Source: JAZSNA01 sp045536135
Lineage (GTDB): Bacteria > Pseudomonadota > Alphaproteobacteria > CAAHEQ01 > UBA3637
Direction: 5' to 3'
Assembly: GCA_045536135.1 (NCBI GenBank)
Contig: JAZSNA010000004.1
Span: 1 to 49,059, forward strand
Length of the DNA stretch: 49,059 nucleotides
The notes under the pieces are model-generated. The model saw only the letters and a list, made by a program, of their open reading frames with translations. It was not told where the DNA came from and did not search any database. Within the stretch, counting starts at the first letter, position 1; each line of letters starts with the position of its first letter. A program made the position numbers and the translations under genes. Of the stretch, positions 43,639-48,864 are shown piece by piece.

Positions 43639-44328
43639 TTATCCATCCCTTGGTTGAATTAAGCGATAACCGACCCCTCGTAAAGTTTTTATCAGGTCAA
43701 TATCCCCATGAACACATAATGCTTTTCTTAATCTTTTAATGTGAGCATCAATTGTTCGTGGCTCCACATAAATATCATGTCCCCAAACACCTTTCAGCAA
43801 ATCTTCACGAGTTAAGGCCACTTTTTGATTTTCCAAAAAAAACTTTAACAGACGAAATTCAGTCGGTCCCAAATGAATTTCCCCGCCCTTTCGGGACACA
43901 TGTTTAGATGTTTCATCAAAAACAAGATCTTCAAAACAAATCTTTTGATTCTCGACTTTTTTGGGACAACGCCTTAACAAAGCCCGTATTCTGGCCAATA
44001 ATTCCGGCAAAGAAAACGGCTTTGTCAAATAATCATCTACATTTTCGAATGCTTTAATCTTATCACTGTCTTCGGCCCGAGCCGTCAACATAATCACCGG
44101 TGTTTGACGAATATCATGATTTTGACGAATCAGGCGACAAATATCAATCCCCGACACATTTGGCAACATCCAATCCAACAAAATCAAATCCGGCCGAACT
44201 TTTTGACATACGGATAAAGCCTTTTTACCATCCGTGACCGAAGTCGTTTCATATCCGGCGGCCTTTAAATTATATTGTAATATCGTTTGAAGATTTTGCT
44301 CATCTTCAATAATCAAGATATGGGACAT
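43639..44328 (-). CDS. phoB: PhoB-like OmpR-family response regulator
   Basis: The start at 44328 (AAGGAATTGTC upstream) gives 229 residues; the open frame above it lies inside rpe. The receiver domain (about 1-120) has acidic residues Glu8-Asp9-Glu10, the phosphoacceptor Asp52 in LILLDWMLPN, Thr82 and Lys103. LILLDWMLP is a phrase typical of PhoB. The winged-helix domain (about 128-225) shows LGPTEFRLLKFFLENQ, VWGHDIYVEPRTIDAHIKRLRKAL and IKTLRGVGYRL. The segment before Lys103 (AFENVDDYLTKPF) is one residue shorter than the usual GLETGADDY. No histidine kinase or phosphate transport gene is nearby, so the symbol is tentative. It overlaps rpe by 16 bases. Confidence 0.8.
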   Translation of the reverse strand: MSHILIIEDEQNLQTILQYNLKAAGYETTSVTDGKKALSVCQKVRPDLILLDWMLPNVSGIDICRLIRQNHDIRQTPVIMLTARAEDSDKIKAFENVDDYLTKPFSLPELLARIRALLRRCPKKVENQKICFEDLVFDETSKHVSRKGGEIHLGPTEFRLLKFFLENQKVALTREDLLKGVWGHDIYVEPRTIDAHIKRLRKALCVHGDIDLIKTLRGVGYRLIQPRDG

Positions 44329-44948
44329 GACAATTCCTTTACCGTTTTTTTCCAATTTTCGGACTTTATCAAAGCATTTCCGACCACAAAAACATCTGCC
44401 TCGGCACAATATTTTCTGGTTTCGGCATTAATTCCGCCGTCAATATGAATGCGAACATCCGACCGCATTTTCCGAATTTGCGAAATTTTTTGAGCCGTTT
44501 TTTTGATAAATTTTTGTCCACCGAATCCGGGGTTAACAGACATAATCAAAACAAAATCAATCTTTTCGATAAAAGAGGCTAATTTTTGAACGGATGTTGA
44601 CGGATTAATCGAAATCCCGACTTTTCGATTCGCTTTTTTCACTCGCTCTATCAAAATATTTAAATCATCATCACATTCCAAATGAAAAGTAATTAAATCA
44701 CTGCCGGCATTTAAAAAATCATCTAATAATACCGCTGGTTTTTCAACCATTAAATGCACATCCAACGGCACAACCGAATAAGGCTTAATTGCCTGAATAA
44801 CCAAGCTTCCAAAAGTTAAGTTTGGGACAAAAACACCGTCCATCACATCACAGTGAATATAATCAACTCCGGCATCATTTAACCGTTTGACAACCAATGC
44901 CAAATTGGCGAAATCAGCACTTAAAATACTTGCAGAAATATCCGTCAT
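44313..44948 (-). CDS. rpe: Ribulose-phosphate 3-epimerase
   Basis: Rpe interconverts ribulose-5-phosphate and xylulose-5-phosphate in the pentose phosphate pathway, and ribulose-5-phosphate also feeds KdsD. The 211 residues show SASILSADFANL near the start, HCDVMDGVFVPNLTFG near 33-48 with metal His/Asp, HLMVEKP, MSVNPGFGGQKF near 137-148 and the second Asp in IHIDGGINAET. The ATG follows AAAAGGAGAAAAAA. A response regulator gene overlaps its 3' end. Confidence 0.95.
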   Translation of the reverse strand: MTDISASILSADFANLALVVKRLNDAGVDYIHCDVMDGVFVPNLTFGSLVIQAIKPYSVVPLDVHLMVEKPAVLLDDFLNAGSDLITFHLECDDDLNILIERVKKANRKVGISINPSTSVQKLASFIEKIDFVLIMSVNPGFGGQKFIKKTAQKISQIRKMRSDVRIHIDGGINAETRKYCAEADVFVVGNALIKSENWKKTVKELSCPIS

Positions 44949-44992
44949 TTTTTTCTCCTTTTATATTTATAACATATTTTTTAAAAAAAGTA

Positions 44993-45022
44993 TTGACATT
45001 TTTGTAAAATTTATGATATATG
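44993..45022 (+). promoter_or_regulatory. tRNA-Met promoter
   Basis: A perfect TTGACA (44993-44998) is followed by overlapping -10 candidates GATATA (16-base spacing) and TATATG (18-base spacing) ahead of the tRNA. Confidence 0.6.
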
Positions 45023-45036
45023 TCAGAAAGTCGATT

Positions 45037-45113
45037 GGCGAAGTAGCTCAGTTGGTTAGAGCAGCGGAATCATAATCCGCGTGTCGGGGGTTCAAATCCC
45101 TCCTTCGCTACCA
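45037..45113 (+). tRNA. tRNA-Met (CAU), elongator type
   Basis: The 77-base cloverleaf has acceptor strands GGCGAAG and CTTCGCT (G1-U72 wobble), discriminator A and an encoded CCA. The anticodon stem GCGGA/TCCGC encloses a loop with CAT. The sequence resembles alphaproteobacterial elongator tRNA-Met rather than initiator, which would lack the first base pair. A lysidine-modified tRNA-Ile reading AUA is a less likely alternative. Confidence 0.9.
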
Positions 45114-45121
45114 AATATTGA

Positions 45122-45146
45122 AACGCCGGAATTCGGCGTTTTTTTT
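45122..45146 (+). terminator. Terminator after tRNA-Met
   Basis: An inverted repeat AACGCCG...CGGCGTT with an AT-rich loop (GAATT) runs into a stretch of eight T bases, nine bases after the tRNA. Confidence 0.85.
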
Positions 45147-45230
45147 ATATCTTTTGAAATAAAAATAAAATCGTATGTTATTTTTATTTTTTTTATTTTC
45201 TTTTTCATAAAATAATATAAATTTATATTA

Positions 45231-45416
45231 GGACAGCTTGGTGCCTGTCTTGATGTGTTCTGACATCATTCACTAGTTATTGGGGTAACCCAATGTAAAA
45301 TTCCAGTCCATATGACTGGAAGGTGATAGAATAAGCCTTTCGGGTCAATATATCACACTATTCCTAGTGAAATAGTCAGAAACTTCCAGTCGCCTTTGCA
45401 CCATGGCGATTTTATT
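45231..45416 (+). ncRNA. Candidate structured RNA of unknown family, possibly a cis-acting leader
   Basis: About 185 bases contain closely packed complementary segments. They are: 45232-45236/45245-45249 (GACAG/CTGTC); 45251-45256/45263-45268 (TGATGT/ACATCA); a long-range helix 45269-45276/45364-45371 (TTCACTAG/CTAGTGAA) enclosing three hairpins; 45279-45284/45289-45294 (ATTGGG/CCCAAT) with a GTAA tetraloop; 45301-45308/45314-45321 (TTCCAGTC/GACTGGAA); 45323-45328/45351-45356 (GTGATA/TATCAC); and a last hairpin TCGCC/GGCGA (45390-45409) followed by TTTTATT, which looks like a terminator. The first two helices and the long-range helix abut almost without linkers. No coding frame fits. It matches none of 5S, 6S, SRP, RNase P, tmRNA or the riboswitch consensus sequences I know. 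A 53-residue ORF starts 16 bases after the last hairpin. Confidence 0.6.
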
Positions 45417-45431
45417 ACAAAAAGGTTTATC

Positions 45432-45593
45432 ATGATTATTCCGTTTTCTTCGACATTATTTAAAAGTTTAGCCGATTTTAAAAAAATCATTAAAAACCAT
45501 CCCGAAGTTTTATCCGAATTATCAAAAAATCCGAACTTCGACTTAAAAGATTTGGAAAAATATTTATCCTCAAATAACGAAGAATCAAATTAA
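45432..45593 (+). CDS. Small hypothetical protein, 53 residues
   Basis: The function is not recognised. The ATG at 45432 has AAAGG about 6 bases upstream. An in-frame ATG at 45396 falls inside the terminator-like hairpin and is unlikely. The product is soluble-looking and charged, with a predicted helix near the start (TLFKSLADFKKIIKNHPEVLSEL) and the phrase FDLKDLEKYL, ending acidic. It is the first gene behind the structured RNA, so the RNA may control it. The frame has normal codon use for the window. It converges on an even smaller minus-strand ORF with a 9-base overlap. Confidence 0.55.
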   Translation: MIIPFSSTLFKSLADFKKIIKNHPEVLSELSKNPNFDLKDLEKYLSSNNEESN

Positions 45594-45704
45594 TCTTTTC
45601 TTCTTTGATTTTTGGAAAGTATTCATCACATCAATAAAATAACTTTTATCCTTTGAAGACAACAAGCAAAACTGCACAAAAAAAATGCATATCCTTAACA
45701 TCAT
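45585..45704 (-). CDS. Very small ORF with a hydrophobic start, 39 residues
   Basis: This ORF is supported mainly by a near-perfect ribosome binding site: AAAGGAGGTGGT directly before two ATG codons. The product is a hydrophobic N-terminal stretch (about 3-16, LRICIFFVQFCLLS) followed by a polar part and a basic tail (KSKKKRLI). That layout occurs in small membrane proteins and in type I toxins, but homology cannot be shown here. Its 3' end overlaps the 53-residue ORF on the other strand by 9 bases. The gap to the XRE gene (45705-45789) holds AT-rich sequence with possible divergent promoters and nothing else I can name. Confidence 0.45.
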   Translation of the reverse strand: MMLRICIFFVQFCLLSSKDKSYFIDVMNTFQKSKKKRLI

Positions 45705-45789
45705 ACCACCTCCTTTCACAAATTAAACATTTTATTGTTTATTATTGTAAAAATTATGAAAGTAAGTGGATAGATAAACATTCTGTTTC

Positions 45790-46152
45790 ATGCTACATAT
45801 TAAAAATATGGAAGAGTATATCAAAAAATACATTGGCATTAAAATAAAAACCTTGCGTGAGAATGCGAAACTGACGCAAGACGAATTGGCCGAGGAATGT
45901 AATATCAGTTGGCGAACAATATCCAATATTGAACGTGGGCAAGTCATGCCCGATTTACGAGTCGTTTGTGCGTTAGCCTCTTTTTTTCACCTATCCACGG
46001 ATGAACTTCTTCGAATTGAAAGTAAAACGACAAAAAGCAATTATCGACTGCTTCAAGAAAATCGGATTATTGAAAAAATACGGGCCTGTGATGACAATCT
46101 GCTCACCTATATCGGGGAACAAATTGATATTATCCTGAAACACTTTAAATAG
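45790..46152 (+). CDS. XRE-family helix-turn-helix regulator
   Basis: The 120-residue protein has an N-terminal Cro/C1-type HTH (about 13-70): IGIKIKTLRENAKLTQDELAEECNISWRTISNIERGQVMPDLRVVCALASFFHLSTDELL. The recognition helix is SWRTISNIERG. A C-terminal helical segment of about 40 residues (IIEKIRACDDNLLTYIGEQIDIILKHF) may dimerise. No Shine-Dalgarno sequence is visible before the ATG at 45790 or the alternative at 45808 (seventh codon), so initiation is uncertain. The target is unknown; small regulators like this often control adjacent genes. Confidence 0.82.
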   Translation: MLHIKNMEEYIKKYIGIKIKTLRENAKLTQDELAEECNISWRTISNIERGQVMPDLRVVCALASFFHLSTDELLRIESKTTKSNYRLLQENRIIEKIRACDDNLLTYIGEQIDIILKHFK

Positions 46153-46315
46153 ATTCGCTTTGTATTGAATTAACAATACTTTCCTCAAAAGAACTTTTTG
46201 CACAATTAATCAAACGAACACATTCGTCAAAATGATGATCTGATAAGACACAAATCAAATCCCGAAATTGACGATAAACACTTTTAATCCAAAAAAAATA
46301 TTGTTTTTCATCCAT
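46145..46315 (-). CDS. Small hypothetical protein, 56 residues
   Basis: The function is not recognised. The ATG at 46315 is preceded by AAAGGAGGAAAAA, a near-perfect ribosome binding site, and a TATAAT box lies on the same strand at 46342-46347. The product (start MDEKQYFFWIKSVYRQFRDLI) is mostly helical in appearance, with two helices split by DHHFDEC and two or three cysteines. Its 3' end overlaps the XRE gene by 8 bases in convergent orientation. Its promoter region faces that of the downstream LysR gene, so the two may be co-regulated. Confidence 0.65.
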   Translation of the reverse strand: MDEKQYFFWIKSVYRQFRDLICVLSDHHFDECVRLINCAKSSFEESIVNSIQSESI

Positions 46316-46356
46316 TTTTTCCTCCTTTTGCTGTTCAATAAATTATAAAAAATATA

Positions 46357-46385
46357 TTGACACAATTATATGTATATTTTATAAA
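46357..46385 (+). promoter_or_regulatory. Promoter of the LysR-type gene
   Basis: A perfect TTGACA (46357-46362) and TATAAA (46380-46385) are 17 bases apart, about 40 bases before the gene at 46424. It overlaps the upstream region of the divergent 56-residue gene. Confidence 0.75.
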
Positions 46386-46423
46386 ATATTCAACACCTCT
46401 TTTCATATATAGGATATATAAAA

Positions 46424-47302
46424 ATGACACTGAAAGAAAAATTTAACATCTTAAAATCACTTCTTTGCTTTACGGAAAGTATTTCAAATAATCAAATTAA
46501 TTCCACAGCCGTCCGAAACGGAATGAAACAATCCAATTTATCCAAGCAATTAAAGTTTTTAGAAGAAACAGTCGGTTTAAAATTATACACTCGCCTATCA
46601 AACGGCATCTCGCCAACCCAAGCTGGAAAAGATATTTTTGAAATCGGATGCGATTTAGACAATCTTTTGGCTAAAATCAAACAAATATCCAAAATGCCTC
46701 ATCAAACCAGCGGAGAAATTAATTTTTGGTGTGGTGAAGGAATCGGCGAATTTTTAACATCTGATTTGGGGAAATTTTACGAACAATATCCGGAGGTTTG
46801 CATCAACACTCAAACTTCACTTTCCCCGCCCCACCATTTTCAAAGCATTGATTTGGCCATTATATATCAAAAGCCTAAATTTGAAAATATTACAGAGCTG
46901 TTTCATGGCAATTTCAAGTTTAAACTTTTTGCATCCAAAACATACCTGCGTAAATATGGCTACCCCAAAAGCATAAAAGATTTACAAGAAAATCACCACA
47001 TTTGCACCCGAAATGATTATCAAGATACATGGCCCGAATGGGACAATTTTATTCAAGGTTGTCGCTTCATCAACATGCAAACCGATTCCCCGATTTTGCT
47101 CAACCATTTTGTCAAAGAAAATATCGGAATCGCCTTAATCCCGACATTTATCGGTCAACGAGATGAACAGTTGATTTGTCTGGATCGTATCGGATTTGAA
47201 ATCAACCATCCGTTCTGGTTAATTTCCACGAAAGAAACAAAAGACATACCAAAAATTCATGCGTTAATTGAACAAATCAAGAAGACAACTTCCGAGATAT
47301 AA
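46424..47302 (+). CDS. LysR-family transcriptional regulator
   Basis: The 292 residues match a full LysR protein. The N-terminal winged HTH (about 5-65) has the recognition stretch NGMKQSNLSKQLKFLEETVGLKLYTR followed by ISPTQAGKDIFE. The effector-binding domain (about 90-290) shows the usual pattern: GEINFWCGEGIGEFL, a hinge, DLAIIYQKP, a second lobe with DNFIQGC and ENIGIALIPTF. Two details are odd: the HTH recognition helix reads KQSNLSKQ, where most LysR proteins have SQPAVSRQ or SQSALSRQ, and DLAI has no following Gly. It is convergent with a shorter LysR relative (26-base overlap at the 3' ends). Confidence 0.88.
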   Translation: MTLKEKFNILKSLLCFTESISNNQINSTAVRNGMKQSNLSKQLKFLEETVGLKLYTRLSNGISPTQAGKDIFEIGCDLDNLLAKIKQISKMPHQTSGEINFWCGEGIGEFLTSDLGKFYEQYPEVCINTQTSLSPPHHFQSIDLAIIYQKPKFENITELFHGNFKFKLFASKTYLRKYGYPKSIKDLQENHHICTRNDYQDTWPEWDNFIQGCRFINMQTDSPILLNHFVKENIGIALIPTFIGQRDEQLICLDRIGFEINHPFWLISTKETKDIPKIHALIEQIKKTTSEI

Positions 47303-47819
47303 AATCAACCAATTCCTTTGCCCCGATACAATCGGATTTAAAGGCAAGATAAAGTTTCTTTTTTCCCCAAGGAAACGAAACATCAACATCTTGTAATTCC
47401 ATTTCATTAAAAGCGGATGTTTTTTGTTCAAAAAGACCGACATCAAAGTCATCTGACTGGTGGGTTATGACAACAGGCAAGCGAGACCCTTCCAAGTTTA
47501 AAGAGATATCTTCGGGCAAATAAAATAAAATCACATCTGAAAAAGCATATTCAATAAATTGGAAAATACGATCTAAATCCGGTCGTATCTGTTCCAATTT
47601 TTTCATCATTTTTTCCCCGGCCTCATTCAAACGAACACCCTTTTTATCACGAATAAACAAAGGGTATCCCAATTTTTCTTCAAACTCTGAAATTTGTTTT
47701 GATAAATTACTTTGCTTTAATCCTTGACGTACAGAGGCTTGTCGAATACTGGCACAATGTGCGACCTCATCAACCAACACAATCTGTTGCAAAAGTTTTA
47801 TTTTTGCCCTTATTTTCAT
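47277..47819 (-). CDS. Shortened LysR-type regulator
   Basis: The ATG at 47819 gives 180 residues; the open frame extends to a TTG at 47861 without a binding site. The N-terminal HTH (about 1-62) is clearly LysR-type and shares the recognition phrase LKQSNLSKQ with its convergent neighbour, followed by KKGVRLNEAGEKMM and a linker helix. The rest is only about 95 residues, less than half of a normal LysR effector domain, with a few strand-like pieces (DVILFYLPEDISL, RLPVVITHQSDDFDVGLF). It could bind DNA but probably not a small ligand in the normal way. There is no frameshift signature and the reading frame is clean, so it looks like a stable short form rather than a fresh break. Confidence 0.75.
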   Translation of the reverse strand: MKIRAKIKLLQQIVLVDEVAHCASIRQASVRQGLKQSNLSKQISEFEEKLGYPLFIRDKKGVRLNEAGEKMMKKLEQIRPDLDRIFQFIEYAFSDVILFYLPEDISLNLEGSRLPVVITHQSDDFDVGLFEQKTSAFNEMELQDVDVSFPWGKKKLYLAFKSDCIGAKELVDFISRKLSS

Positions 47820-47913
47820 TTTTAAAAATCTTTCATACAATATACCAAAAATATATATCAATATATAAATAATATATATATCCTATTTTTCAAGTCAAGA
47901 ATAAAATATATTC

Positions 47914-48450
47914 ATGGACGAAATTACCATTACTATTCCAAAAAATATTGCTGAATTACAAGGAGCTTTTAACTTGCGATATGCTCAATATGTCAAGCGA
48001 AACAATATTTCGCCGGAACAAGAGTTTGATGAGAATGATTTTGCAGGAACAACTATTATCGCCAAGAACAAGGAAAATAAGATTATTGGGACGATGCGAG
48101 CCAGATATTTTAAAGACCGTGTCAAATTGGAACGTATCTGTGTTGCCCCAGAATATCAAAAACACGGGATAGCTAAAAAAATGTTTTTTTGGAGTGTTTG
48201 CCTTTTTGCACAAAAAGGATTTTCGGAAATTATCGGTTATGCTCGAACGGTTCATTTTAAAAGCTTTGAAAAATGGGGCATTAAACGCGTTGGGACAGAT
48301 ATAATCAATATCAACGGTCTAGAATGTTGTCCTTTTCGATTTAAAATTCCCACTCAAAATAACTATAAATTTAAAAAATACCTATTGAATGAAGTTGATT
48401 TAGTTTCACAAAAAAAATTCAAAATCAACAAAGATGAACATATTCGATAA
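47914..48450 (+). CDS. GNAT-fold acyltransferase
   Basis: The 178 residues show a GNAT core: beta strands around KNKENKIIGTMRARYF, motif A in RICVAPEYQKHGIAKKMFFW (about 73-92; Q-x-x-G-I-A pyrophosphate loop) and a later strand in FSEIIGYARTVHFKSFEKWGI. The N-terminal part, FNLRYAQYVKRN followed by EFDENDFAGTTIIA, has an Arg, then an acidic E-x-D-x-x-D stretch. This recalls N-acyl amino acid synthase and LuxI-like enzymes more than simple acetyltransferases, but that is a weak inference. No Shine-Dalgarno site is visible. It is divergent from the short LysR gene, which may regulate it. Confidence 0.8.
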   Translation: MDEITITIPKNIAELQGAFNLRYAQYVKRNNISPEQEFDENDFAGTTIIAKNKENKIIGTMRARYFKDRVKLERICVAPEYQKHGIAKKMFFWSVCLFAQKGFSEIIGYARTVHFKSFEKWGIKRVGTDIININGLECCPFRFKIPTQNNYKFKKYLLNEVDLVSQKKFKINKDEHIR

Positions 48451-48457
48451 ATTTATC

Positions 48458-48486
48458 TTGACAATATCATTTTTTTTCGATATAAG
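48458..48486 (+). promoter_or_regulatory. tRNA-Phe promoter
   Basis: A perfect TTGACA (48458-48463) and TATAAG (48481-48486) are exactly 17 bases apart, 11 bases before the tRNA. Confidence 0.8.
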
Positions 48487-48497
48487 ATTCCTCATAT

Positions 48498-48573
48498 GGC
48501 TGGATAGCTCAGTTGGTAGAGCAGAAGACTGAAAATCTTCGTGTCGGCGGTTCGATCCCGTCTCCAGCCACCA
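48498..48573 (+). tRNA. tRNA-Phe (GAA)
   Basis: A 76-base cloverleaf with acceptor GGCTGGA/TCCAGCC, discriminator A and encoded CCA. The anticodon stem GAAGA/TCTTC and loop CTGAAAA give GAA. Confidence 0.95.
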
Positions 48574-48577
48574 CTTG

Positions 48578-48598
48578 ACGCCCGCTCGGGCGTTTTTT
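48578..48598 (+). terminator. Terminator after tRNA-Phe
   Basis: ACGCCC-GCTC-GGGCGT (6 bp) followed by TTTTT, five bases after the tRNA. Confidence 0.85.
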
Positions 48599-48602
48599 AT
48601 TA

Positions 48603-48678
48603 GACCCTATCGTCTAGAGGCCTAGGACATCGCCCTCTCACGGCGGTAACGCGGGTTCGATTCCCGCTAGGGTCGCCA
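48603..48678 (+). tRNA. tRNA-Glu (CTC)
   Basis: A 76-base cloverleaf with acceptor GACCCTA/TAGGGTC, discriminator G and encoded CCA. The anticodon loop CTCTCAC gives CTC. It starts only a few bases after the tRNA-Phe terminator, so a separate promoter is not evident and readthrough from tRNA-Phe is possible. Confidence 0.94.
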
Positions 48679-48688
48679 GAAATAAAAC

Positions 48689-48711
48689 AACACCCTTCGG
48701 GGTGTTTTTTA
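48689..48711 (+). terminator. Terminator after tRNA-Glu, probably bidirectional
   Basis: AACACCC-TTCG-GGGTGTT (7 bp, TTCG tetraloop) is followed by a T run on the plus strand. A shorter T-rich run on the other side could also end transcription of the small minus-strand gene. Confidence 0.85.
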
Positions 48712-48732
48712 TTGATAAAAAAAATGACGAAG

Positions 48733-48864
48733 TTATTTTTTAAACACGCATACAGGTTCGTCAGCCAAGGGCGGAAAGGGGCTTAAAGTATTTTTACTTT
48801 GGGAATATCCACCTGCAAAGACAGATAAAATCAGAACAAGATAAACCCAGAAAGACTTTTTCAA
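48733..48864 (-). CDS. Very small exported peptide gene, 43 residues, TTG start
   Basis: The function is not recognised. The TTG at 48864 is preceded by AAAGGAG at a spacing of 6 bases. The product starts MKKSFWVYLVLILSVFAGGYSQ, a clean signal peptide with basic start, hydrophobic core and small residues before a likely cleavage site. About 22 residues remain (Ser/Pro-rich, one cysteine, ending VCVFKK). It would be secreted to the periplasm or beyond. It lies opposite the tRNA pair, with a shared terminator at its 3' end. The remaining 195 bases to the window edge (48865-49059) contain AT-rich sequence and small inverted repeats but no gene I can support. Confidence 0.6.
   Translation of the reverse strand: MKKSFWVYLVLILSVFAGGYSQSKNTLSPFPPLADEPVCVFKK

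Noticed and set aside
44887..45075. Open frame of 62 codons ending in a GEVAQLVRAAES-like sequence
   Set aside because: Translation of the tRNA-Met gene produces this well-known false peptide; the frame also crosses the rpe start.
45231..45416. Assignment of the structured region to 5S rRNA, 6S RNA, SRP RNA, RNase P RNA or tmRNA
   Set aside because: None of the diagnostic motifs is present: no GAAC...GAAAC of 5S, no long 6S duplex joining the ends, no GGAA tetraloop of SRP, no RNase P core, no tag peptide. The helix arrangement is different.
45037..48678. Attachment sites formed by a repeated tRNA 3' end
   Set aside because: The 3' parts of the tRNA-Met, tRNA-Phe and tRNA-Glu genes differ, and no other copy of any of them was seen in the stretch. 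No integrase is present.
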